Source of the DNA: an uncultured Alphaproteobacteria bacterium
GTDB lineage: Bacteria; Pseudomonadota; Alphaproteobacteria; Rs-D84
Length of the DNA: 9,080 nucleotides
Assembly: GCA_937901165.1 (NCBI GenBank)
Contig: CALCGS010000092.1
Span: 1 to 9,080 of the forward strand
Direction: 5' to 3'
Part shown: in pieces, positions 1-4,882 of the stretch
Layout: each line of letters begins with the position of its first letter
Numbering within the stretch: position 1 is the stretch's first letter
Translations under genes and position numbers: made by a program
Notes under the pieces: generated by a model
The model's input: only the letters and a program-made list of their open reading frames with translations
Told to the model about the DNA's origin: nothing
Databases searched by the model: none

Positions 1-342
1 ATTTCTCTTAATTTTGTGGAATATAAATCTTCTGACGGAGAAAATTCTAAGGTGTTTGTATATGGTTGTTTAGACAATGTCAATTCAAACGACGGTCTTT
101 TCTACATTGAGAATAATGGCAGTAAAGTTTCATTTAGTGGAACTGAACAAGGCTTTAAGAATGGATTCTTTTATGATATTGAGTCAATAACAAATATGAG
201 TGGCGACTCGGGATTATCTCCAGATCCTACAAACAATAATAGTGTATATTATATTGGTCAAAATAATCTAATAGATATGGTGAACTTCCATAATTATCAA
301 AACGCCATAATATGTCTCTATTGTTATTTTGTGAATTTTTAG
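1..342 (+). CDS. 3' end of an unrecognised protein (5' end outside window)
   Basis: The frame is open from the first base to a TAG at 340-342, giving at least 113 residues. A GTG at 16 is possible, but no ribosome binding site can be seen and no stop lies upstream in frame, so the gene probably enters from the left. The product is polar and rich in Asn, Ser, Gly and Tyr, with no signal peptide or membrane helix in view, and I recognise no family. Codon use looks coding up to about position 285. The last dozen residues become Ile/Cys/Tyr/Phe-rich and less natural. The final 116 bases lie antisense to the end of the minus-strand gene at 227-511, so this may be a truncated gene reading into foreign sequence. 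Confidence 0.5.
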   Translation: MSLNFVEYKSSDGENSKVFVYGCLDNVNSNDGLFYIENNGSKVSFSGTEQGFKNGFFYDIESITNMSGDSGLSPDPTNNNSVYYIGQNNLIDMVNFHNYQNAIICLYCYFVNF

Positions 343-511
343 AAATATTATTTTCTATCCATTGTATATCGCTTTCATACAATTCAACCCCAAAAATCCA
401 TCCTGCTTTAAATGCCTCTTGGGATAAAAATTCACCAATGCGTCGTTCCAGATTTGGACAATCCACACAACCTTTTCTTAAATCAATCGGATATTTTTTG
501 TTTTCTATCAT
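227..511 (-). CDS. Hypothetical 94-residue protein
   Basis: No known family is recognised. I place the start at the ATG at 511-509, because an AGG lies nine bases upstream on the minus strand. Upstream ATGs at 520 and 562 are less well spaced, and the one at 562 lies at or before the predicted -10. The product is soluble-looking, with no signal peptide or membrane helix. It has a CVDCPNLERR segment near residue 15 (a CxxC pair), then an acidic and aromatic half ending HYYCL. A TTGACA-type promoter lies upstream, which supports a real gene. Its 3' end overlaps the plus-strand ORF ending at 342 by 116 bases, and one of the two may be truncated. Function is unknown. Confidence 0.6.
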   Translation of the reverse strand: MIENKKYPIDLRKGCVDCPNLERRIGEFLSQEAFKAGWIFGVELYESDIQWIENNISKNSQNNNRDILWRFDNYGSSPYLLDYFDQYNIHYYCL

Positions 512-550
512 TCTTATCATCCTATAAATCAACCAAAACTCTACTAACTT

Positions 551-580
551 TATAAATACCATATATTTTCATAATGTCAA
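551..580 (-). promoter_or_regulatory. Promoter for the 94-residue gene
   Basis: On the minus strand a perfect TTGACA (580-575) is followed after 18 bases by TTTATA (556-551). Transcription would start near 544, leaving a leader of about 30 bases before the ATG at 511. Confidence 0.45.
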
Positions 581-610
581 TACGGTATACTTTTTTTGTA
601 TTATATAAAC

Positions 611-627
611 ACCATTAAAATTTGACA
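611..627 (+). repeat. 17-bp direct repeat, copy 1
   Basis: ACCATTAAAATTTGACA occurs here and again, identically and in the same orientation, at 894-910. The copies are 283 bp apart, and the second lies about 115 bp beyond the 3' end of tRNA-Pro. This could be a remnant of site-specific integration or duplication, or paired binding sites. Flanking bases differ. Confidence 0.7.
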
Positions 628-635
628 TTGGATAA

Positions 636-682
636 GTCAAACCACCATTTGATTGGTGGTTTATTATTGGTTATGGTTTGAC
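636..682 (+). other. Mutually exclusive hairpins, possible terminator or attenuator
   Basis: Two perfect 9-bp stems share bases. AAACCACCA (639-647) pairs with TGGTGGTTT (654-662) around a 6-base loop and is followed by TTATTATT on the plus strand. GTCAAACCA (636-644) pairs with TGGTTTGAC (674-682). TTTGAC at 621-626 can also pair with GTCAAA at 636-641. The first stem alone would be a weak plus-strand terminator. No gene immediately upstream needs one, so the role is open. Confidence 0.45.
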
Positions 683-893
683 AAATCTGGAATTAAATCT
701 GAATTATTTGTTCCCAGATTTCCCAGTTCCTGAATGGTGTATATTACTATATTTATAATTTTTTTTTATTATTTCTGACCTATGTCAAATGTCATTTCAA
801 AAACACGTAAAAAATAAATTTATATTTTGCACTGATTCATTAAGGAAAAAATCATAAATTCTTCGTTTCGGACCCATATAGAACCATACAGAA

Positions 894-910
894 ACCATTA
901 AAATTTGACA
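894..910 (+). repeat. 17-bp direct repeat, copy 2
   Basis: This is an exact second copy of the sequence at 611-627, ending in TTTGACA. It is preceded by GAA and followed by CCAAAGAG, unlike copy 1. Confidence 0.7.
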
Positions 911-915
911 CCAAA

Positions 916-969
916 GAGTTCGAGAACAGGCTAAAAATAGCCATTTTAAAAAACGCAACTCTCGAACTC
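916..969. repeat. Nested inverted repeat downstream of tRNA-Pro
   Basis: GAGTTCGAGA (916-925) and TCTCGAACTC (960-969) form a perfect 10-bp inverted repeat. Inside it GGCT/AGCC (929-932 and 939-942) can form a second small stem around AAAAAT. The arm resembles a tRNA T-arm core (GTTCGA). It lies beyond the tRNA-Pro terminator, so it is not needed for tRNA termination. It could be a recombinase site, a decayed tRNA fragment or a small structured RNA. Confidence 0.5.
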
Positions 970-990
970 GGTGAAGATATTGGAAACCAA

Positions 991-1018
991 ATAAAAAACC
1001 GCTCTTGACGAGCGGTTT
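991..1018 (-). terminator. Intrinsic terminator of tRNA-Pro
   Basis: A 9-bp stem AAACCGCTC/GAGCGGTTT (996-1004 and 1010-1018) has a 5-base loop. Read on the minus strand it is followed by a run of T (complement of 993-998). It begins 9 bases past the tRNA CCA. Confidence 0.85.
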
Positions 1019-1026
1019 GAATTTTC

Positions 1027-1103
1027 TGGTCGGGGTGAGAGGGTTCGAACCTCCGACACCTTGGTCCCAAACCAAGTACTCTACCAGGCTGAGCTACACC
1101 CCG
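1027..1103 (-). tRNA. tRNA-Pro(UGG)
   Basis: This is a 77-base cloverleaf with the 3' CCA encoded at 1029-1027. The acceptor arm CGGGGTG pairs with CACCCCG and the D-arm is GCTC...GAGT. The anticodon arm CTTGG-TTTGGGA-CCAAG gives anticodon TGG, which reads proline codons. The T-arm is GGAGG-TTCGAAC-CCTCT, with one G-T wobble. It has its own promoter upstream and a terminator just downstream, so it is a single-gene unit. Repeats of possible integration origin lie immediately downstream. Confidence 0.97.
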
Positions 1104-1114
1104 AAACAACAACA

Positions 1115-1143
1115 ATTATAACAGTTATTTTAGCAAATGCAAA
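1115..1143 (-). promoter_or_regulatory. Promoter of tRNA-Pro
   Basis: The minus strand carries TTTGCA (1143-1138), a 17-base spacer and a perfect TATAAT (1120-1115). The predicted start is about 5 bases before the mature tRNA 5' end at 1103. Confidence 0.75.
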
Positions 1144-1150
1144 TTTTTTC

Positions 1151-1179
1151 TTGTAAAAAACATCATAAATGTATTATTA
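1151..1179 (+). promoter_or_regulatory. Promoter of the cysteine-rich secreted protein gene
   Basis: TTGTAA (1151-1156), a 17-base spacer and TATTAT (1174-1179) place the transcription start near 1186, only about four bases before the ATG at 1190. A second -10-like TATAAT lies at 1181-1186. No ribosome binding site precedes the ATG, so the mRNA may be almost leaderless. Confidence 0.45.
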
Positions 1180-1189
1180 TTATAATGGA

Positions 1190-2185
1190 ATGGCAAGGAC
1201 AATAAAACTCTTACTTTTTAATATAGTTTTATGTGTTTTTTTATCAAACACTGGTTTTTCTGCCGATACAACGGTCGTATCACATACGGCAAAACCAACA
1301 TCCGGATATACATACAATTATATGTACCCTTATTTGAATAATCAAATGAAGACCACCCTCAATCCTGGGGGTGCGACATCTCAAAGCACTAGTCCAATAA
1401 ACACAATTGTAAAAACCACCCCTATTCCCGGCACAACACAACGCCGAATCGTTTCACGTGCTGGGACAACGAACAAAAAAAATGATTCAACAACAAATAT
1501 TCAACAAAATCCAAAACGTAATATTGTTCCACGTCAATCAAATTCATCTGTGGCAAGATCTGCCCAAACACAACAATTTTCACAATCAACACAATCACAA
1601 CAAAAGAAACGTGTGATTGCTCGCAGTGGAACAACATCACGAACAACAAATCCAATACAAACAATTTCATATGAAAACACCTCAAATCAATCTACGACTA
1701 CAACGGTTCGTTGTCTGGCTGATTATACAGAATGTATGAACAGATATTGCGAACGCGAACAAACATTGTACAACCGTTGTTATTGCAGTTCTAAACTGGC
1801 ACAAATTGACGCAAAATACAAACCAGAAATCGATAAATTGATAATGCAAATCGCAAAATTACAGGGTGAAACATATTGGACAGATGAAGAAATGAACGAA
1901 TACTGGAACGAAAAAATCGGTGTTTATACTGGCGACAATTCATGGGTTAATTTGGATAATACATTAAACATTGATTGGACCAGTTTGGAAAGTCGTGTCC
2001 GCGGACAAAACGCGTTTATCACCGGACACGAATATTGTTCGCAACACTTATCTGGATGTTTTTATTCATCATCTAATCTGCGTGATGCGTATCGTTCTGA
2101 AATTGCACAAGATTGTGCCGCATACGAACAAAATTTAATAAAAATCAAAAATGCTGCCGAAAGTTTTATAGAAATGAATCAATAA
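1190..2185 (+). CDS. Secreted cysteine-rich protein with a Thr/Gln/Ser linker
   Basis: No family is recognised. I start at the ATG at 1190 (331 residues). The upstream ATG at 1169 would add MYYYYNG ahead of the signal peptide and lies inside the predicted promoter. The first 25 residues form a Sec signal ending near FSA. Residues 25-170 are low complexity (Thr, Ser, Gln, Asn) with a recurring basic motif: RRIVSRAGTT, RNIVPRQSN and KRVIARSGTT near residues 85, 110 and 140. Residues 174-331 look folded and hold eight cysteines (175, 182, 187, 197, 199, 283, 290, 309), a charged, probably helical stretch and a Trp/Tyr-rich middle. Eight cysteines could make four disulfides in the periplasm or outside. 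The gene ends three bases from the convergent o-spanin gene, with no obvious terminator between. Confidence 0.85.
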   Translation: MARTIKLLLFNIVLCVFLSNTGFSADTTVVSHTAKPTSGYTYNYMYPYLNNQMKTTLNPGGATSQSTSPINTIVKTTPIPGTTQRRIVSRAGTTNKKNDSTTNIQQNPKRNIVPRQSNSSVARSAQTQQFSQSTQSQQKKRVIARSGTTSRTTNPIQTISYENTSNQSTTTTVRCLADYTECMNRYCEREQTLYNRCYCSSKLAQIDAKYKPEIDKLIMQIAKLQGETYWTDEEMNEYWNEKIGVYTGDNSWVNLDNTLNIDWTSLESRVRGQNAFITGHEYCSQHLSGCFYSSSNLRDAYRSEIAQDCAAYEQNLIKIKNAAESFIEMNQ

Positions 2186-2188
2186 TAA

Positions 2189-2380
2189 TTATTTTACGCT
2201 TTCGCACATTAAATTATGCCTATAAATATTTCTTGCCAAATCATCGGTTATAACATCCCAATCTTGTTTATGTCCATATATCGGTTCACAAACGCAACAT
2301 TTATTTTCAATCTGCAATGGAGTATTTATTCCGCAAGAAGTCGCGAATATCACCAACCCCAGTAGTATAAACTTTTTCAT
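2189..2380 (-). CDS. Outer-membrane lipoprotein, o-spanin (Rz1-like)
   Basis: Phage o-spanins are small outer-membrane lipoproteins that pair with an i-spanin to fuse the two membranes at the end of lysis. This 63-residue product has a lipoprotein signal: MKKF, a hydrophobic stretch, then ATSC with the lipidated Cys at 16. The mature part is about 48 residues with a CCVC cluster and a C-terminal DDLARNIYRHNLMC segment. That segment resembles the Asp-Leu-Ala...Cys tail of many proteobacterial phage o-spanins. Its start lies inside the i-spanin gene in another frame (74-bp overlap), the typical Rz/Rz1 arrangement. I chose the ATG at 2380, with GAAG upstream, over the TTG at 2383. The call rests on architecture and short motifs, not strong similarity. 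Confidence 0.7.
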   Translation of the reverse strand: MKKFILLGLVIFATSCGINTPLQIENKCCVCEPIYGHKQDWDVITDDLARNIYRHNLMCESVK

Positions 2381-2534
2381 CAATATCTTCTTTATGTTTA
2401 TTAAATTGTAAATTTTGATTAAACGATTGCATCAATATTTTATCTTGGCATTTTTTATGTCCAATTTGCATTCCATACAAATAAATCAAAACAAATGCAG
2501 ATACAATCAAGCCAACAATATAAAAAATTTTCAT
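2307..2534 (-). CDS. Inner-membrane i-spanin (Rz-like)
   Basis: The product has 75 residues. A single N-terminal membrane helix (about residues 3-21) is followed by a charged periplasmic part of about 50 residues. It ends in GDIRDFLRNKYSIAD, matching the Asp-Ile-Arg...Leu-Arg...Lys-Tyr pattern common at the end of phage Rz-type proteins. The family anchors in the inner membrane and binds the o-spanin across the periplasm. The start is well supported by AAGGA six bases upstream of the ATG. The lipoprotein gene begins inside it in the +1 frame, as in lambda Rz/Rz1. The periplasmic part is shorter than in classical Rz. The gene lies just past the rho terminator, and no separate promoter is evident. 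No endolysin or holin gene is adjacent, so it is an orphan pair or a remnant in this window. Confidence 0.7.
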   Translation of the reverse strand: MKIFYIVGLIVSAFVLIYLYGMQIGHKKCQDKILMQSFNQNLQFNKHKEDIDEKVYTTGVGDIRDFLRNKYSIAD

Positions 2535-2550
2535 TTTTATCCTTATATTA

Positions 2551-2574
2551 AAAACGCCCCAAATGGGGCATTTT
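2551..2574 (-). terminator. Intrinsic terminator of rho
   Basis: GCCCC (2556-2560) and GGGGC (2565-2569) pair around AAAT. On the minus strand a G and then TTTTT follow. The plus-strand side is also T-rich. It begins only a few bases after the rho stop codon and lies just upstream of the i-spanin ribosome binding site. Confidence 0.85.
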
Positions 2575-2577
2575 ATT

Positions 2578-3846
2578 TTACTGATTCATTGATTTAAAGA
2601 AATCATCATTTGTTTTGGTCAATCGTAATTTATCCAAAACAAATTCCATCGCCTCTGTTCCACCCATCGGATTTATAATCCTGCGTAAAACATACATTTT
2701 TGCCAAAACGTCCTTTGGCACCAACAAATCTTCTTTTCTGGTTCCAGATTTAGTAATATCAATCGCTGGATAAACCCTTTTATCAGATAATTTTCTATCC
2801 AAAATGATTTCACTATTTCCAGTTCCTTTAAATTCTTCAAAAATAACTTCATCCATTTTTGACCCGGTTTCAATAAGTGCAGTCGCAATAATAGTAAGCG
2901 AACCACCACCTTCGATATTACGTGCGGCACCAAAAAATCTTTTTGGTCTTTGCAAAGCATACGCATCAACACCACCCGTCAAAACTTTACCACTGGATGG
3001 CACACAGGTATTATATGCACGGCCCAATCTGGTAATAGAATCAAGCAATATAACAACATCTTTGCCACCTTCTACTAATCTTTTTGCCTTTTCTATAACC
3101 ATTTCAGCAACCTGAATATGGCGTGTTGCAGGTTCATCAAATGTAGAAGAAATAACTTCACCTTTAACACTGCGTTGCATATCGGTCACTTCTTCTGGTC
3201 TTTCATCTATCAATAACACAATAAGATGAACATCAGGATAATTTGTTGCAATGGAATGTGCGATATTTTGCAACATAACCGTTTTTCCAGTACGCGGTGG
3301 TGCAACAATCAAAGAACGTTGTCCCTTGCCCGTTGGTGCAATCAAATCGATAACACGTGCAGATAAATTGCGTCCTTTATCAGTATCATTTTCCACTTCC
3401 ATTTTTAATTTTTCATCTGGATAAAGTGGTGTCATATCATCAAAAGACACACGATGACGTAATTTTTCAGGATTATCACCATTTACCCGTTCAATGGTTT
3501 CCAACGCAAAATAACGTTCAGAATCGTTTTGTGGCGCCTGAATTTGACCTTCGACATAATCGCCAGTTTTTAAACCATATTTTTTTATTAAATTAGGCGA
3601 CACATACAAATCATCAGGTCCCGCCAAATAATTACTTTCAGGTGCGCGTAAAAAACCAAAACCATCCTGTAATCTTTCCAAAACGCCATCACCAATTAAA
3701 ACAACCTTGTTATCCGCAGCAACCAATCGCATAACCGCAAATCGTAACTGTTGCACATTTAATTGTGAAGGGTTTTCAATTCCCATATCTTCCGCCATTT
3801 TAAGCAACTGCTGTGGCGATTTTGCCTTTAATTCATTTATATGCAT
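2578..3846 (-). CDS. rho: Transcription termination factor Rho
   Basis: Rho is the hexameric RNA-dependent ATPase that pulls nascent RNA from RNA polymerase at factor-dependent terminators. The 422-residue length matches the usual size of about 420. Domains in order are the Rho N-terminal helical domain (1-43), the cold-shock-like RNA-binding fold (50-120) with the RNP motif DGFGFLR (61-67) and YVSPN (81-85), and the RecA-type motor (about 130-420). The motor shows Walker A PPRTGKT (183-189), the LLIDERPEEV catalytic region (211-220), Walker B VVILLDS with D269, the Q-loop GKVLTGG (286-292), the R-loop GTGNSE (341-346) and the SGTRKE segment with the likely arginine finger R370. AAAGGA six bases before the ATG fixes the start. 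The gene is divergent from ssb and has its own promoter and terminator. Confidence 0.98.
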   Translation of the reverse strand: MHINELKAKSPQQLLKMAEDMGIENPSQLNVQQLRFAVMRLVAADNKVVLIGDGVLERLQDGFGFLRAPESNYLAGPDDLYVSPNLIKKYGLKTGDYVEGQIQAPQNDSERYFALETIERVNGDNPEKLRHRVSFDDMTPLYPDEKLKMEVENDTDKGRNLSARVIDLIAPTGKGQRSLIVAPPRTGKTVMLQNIAHSIATNYPDVHLIVLLIDERPEEVTDMQRSVKGEVISSTFDEPATRHIQVAEMVIEKAKRLVEGGKDVVILLDSITRLGRAYNTCVPSSGKVLTGGVDAYALQRPKRFFGAARNIEGGGSLTIIATALIETGSKMDEVIFEEFKGTGNSEIILDRKLSDKRVYPAIDITKSGTRKEDLLVPKDVLAKMYVLRRIINPMGGTEAMEFVLDKLRLTKTNDDFFKSMNQ

Positions 3847-3872
3847 AAATAATCCTTTCGTGAGATTTTATA

Positions 3873-3889
3873 GATAGCAGAATGCTATC
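3873..3889 (-). promoter_or_regulatory. Hairpin in the rho leader
   Basis: GATAGCA and TGCTATC form a perfect 7-bp stem with a 3-base loop. It lies between the predicted rho transcription start (about 3898) and the ribosome binding site near 3855. No T run follows, so it is not an intrinsic terminator. It may stabilise the mRNA or take part in leader control. Rho is autoregulated through its leader in other bacteria, but nothing here proves that. Confidence 0.5.
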
Positions 3890-3904
3890 ACCAAGATAAG
3901 TATT

Positions 3905-3933
3905 ATAATAACACAAATTTATTAAAAAGTCAA
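3905..3933 (-). promoter_or_regulatory. Promoter of rho
   Basis: The minus strand carries TTGACT (3933-3928), a 17-base spacer and TATTAT (3910-3905). An overlapping TATAAT lies three bases further on. The predicted leader is about 50 bases. Confidence 0.75.
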
Positions 3934-3957
3934 CTAATAACAAAACACACTTTTTAC

Positions 3958-3987
3958 TTGCAAAAACGTTTGATTTTATCATACAAT
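3958..3987 (+). promoter_or_regulatory. Promoter of ssb
   Basis: TTGCAA (3958-3963), an 18-base spacer and TACAAT (3982-3987) predict a start near 3994, leaving a leader of about 25 bases that contains AAAGGAAG. This rules out the upstream ATG at 3986 as a translation start. Confidence 0.6.
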
Positions 3988-4018
3988 GAAAATATACAAA
4001 AACATAAAGGAAGTAAAA

Positions 4019-4468
4019 ATGGCGGGAAGTATAAACAAAGTTATCTTGGTTGGTAATGTTGGCCAAGAACCCCAAGTTCGCACAATGGCAAACGGTCAAA
4101 AAGTTGTAAGTTTTTCTTTGGCAACATCTGAACGTTGGCGCGATAGACAAAGTGGCGAACAAAAAGAACAAACCGAATGGCATCGTGTTGTTATATTTAA
4201 CTCTAATTTAATCGATGTTGCTGAACGCATGTTGCAAAAAGGAACAAAATTATATCTAGAGGGTTCTTTGCGCACACGCAAATGGCAAAACCAACAAGGT
4301 GTTGATGTATTTACAACAGAAGTTGTATTAAACCAATTTGCCGGTCAAATGGTTATTTTAAGTGGTGCAAAACCTGTTGATGGTGCATCTGGTGATTATT
4401 CCCCCGCCCCAGCGCAACAACACGAAGAAATTTCCGTTGCTGACATTGGCGATGATATTCCATTCTAA
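4019..4468 (+). CDS. ssb: Single-stranded DNA-binding protein
   Basis: SSB coats single-stranded DNA during replication, recombination and repair, and recruits partner proteins through its tail. The start is the ATG at 4019, with AAAGGAAG just upstream. It gives 149 residues and the familiar opening MAGSINKVILVGNVG. The OB fold covers residues 1-113, with conserved segments VSFSLATSE, EWHRVVIFN, LYLEGSLRTRKW and TTEVV. A short Gly/Pro/Gln-rich linker (115-138) leads to the acidic tip DIGDDIPF, which binds partner proteins in this family. The tail is shorter than in many SSBs. The gene stands alone, divergent from rho, with its own terminator. Confidence 0.98.
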   Translation: MAGSINKVILVGNVGQEPQVRTMANGQKVVSFSLATSERWRDRQSGEQKEQTEWHRVVIFNSNLIDVAERMLQKGTKLYLEGSLRTRKWQNQQGVDVFTTEVVLNQFAGQMVILSGAKPVDGASGDYSPAPAQQHEEISVADIGDDIPF

Positions 4469-4472
4469 AAAC

Positions 4473-4496
4473 AAAATGCCCCATATCGGGGCTTTT
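4473..4496 (+). terminator. Intrinsic terminator of ssb
   Basis: GCCCC (4478-4482) and GGGGC (4488-4492) pair around a 5-base loop and are followed by TTTT. It starts 9 bases after the ssb stop. Confidence 0.85.
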
Positions 4497-4513
4497 ATAA
4501 ACCATATAAAGAA

Positions 4514-4882
4514 ATGAAACAATTATCAGAATCAGATATAGAACAAATGTGCGGTGCTGAATTTACAGTCCCTGTTTCATCACAGTTGCAAAAACAGATT
4601 CGTTCTGAATTAAAATTATCAACACGTATTCCAAAGCTAAAAATTATTCCACCCCACCAAGTATTGGATTTACATTTACGTACAGAACAAGAATCTTGGG
4701 ATTTAATAATGTCTGTTGCAAAATCTGGTTCTAAATCCGCAACAATAATAACCGGTGCCAGTGGCATATTAAAAATCAAATTTCAACAATGGGCCCAAGA
4801 AAGCATTTTAACACAATACATATCTTCATACACTGCATTAAATAACGGCAGTTTTGAAGTAAAATTCAAAAAACTTACATAA
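4514..4882 (+). CDS. Small Smr-domain protein, degenerate
   Basis: The Smr domain is a small DNA/RNA-binding or nicking fold found at the end of MutS2 and in stand-alone proteins. This 122-residue protein has about 45 charged N-terminal residues, then a match from residue 50 on: VLDLHLRTEQES in place of the usual LDLHG, ATIITGASGILKIKFQQW in place of the ITGKG...L...W segment, and GSFEVKFKK in place of the closing GGxGAxxVxL strand. Length and layout match alphaproteobacterial stand-alone Smr proteins. The Gly of LDLHG, the TGxG motif and the final His-Gly-Gly are altered, so any nuclease activity is doubtful. The ribosome binding site is weak (AAAGAA directly before the ATG). It follows the ssb terminator by about 20 bases and overlaps the convergent M23 gene by 8 bases. 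Confidence 0.65.
   Translation: MKQLSESDIEQMCGAEFTVPVSSQLQKQIRSELKLSTRIPKLKIIPPHQVLDLHLRTEQESWDLIMSVAKSGSKSATIITGASGILKIKFQQWAQESILTQYISSYTALNNGSFEVKFKKLT

Larger units (their letters stand above)
563..1026. other. Gene-poor, repeat-dense stretch next to tRNA-Pro
   Basis: No convincing gene lies here. Minus-strand frames that stay open run through the tRNA and are shadows. The stretch contains the heptamer TTTGACA at 621-627, 677-683 and 904-910, its reverse complement at 783-789, and a GTCAAA at 636-641. It also has a 17-bp direct repeat (611-627 and 894-910), competing hairpins at 621-682, an 8-bp inverted repeat AAATCTGG/CCAGATTT at 683-690 and 714-721, and a nested inverted repeat at 916-969. 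A very A/T-rich stretch spans about 740-850. The picture fits regulatory or recombination sequence, or remnants of an integrated element, better than decayed genes. Confidence 0.5.

Noticed and set aside
563..1026. Replication origin
   Set aside because: The region is AT-rich with repeats, but I found no cluster of DnaA-box-like TTATCCACA sites and no dnaA or other origin-linked gene.
797..1115. Two minus-strand open frames of 92 and 87 codons
   Set aside because: Both run through tRNA-Pro and its terminator in different frames. They lack ribosome binding sites and do not look like real proteins.
2381..2383. TTG start for the o-spanin-like lipoprotein
   Set aside because: The adjacent ATG at 2380 has better spacing from GAAG and gives a normal MKK lipoprotein signal.
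3986..4018. Upstream ATG extending ssb by 11 residues
   Set aside because: It overlaps the predicted -10 box, and the ATG at 4019 has a good ribosome binding site and the conserved SSB N-terminus.
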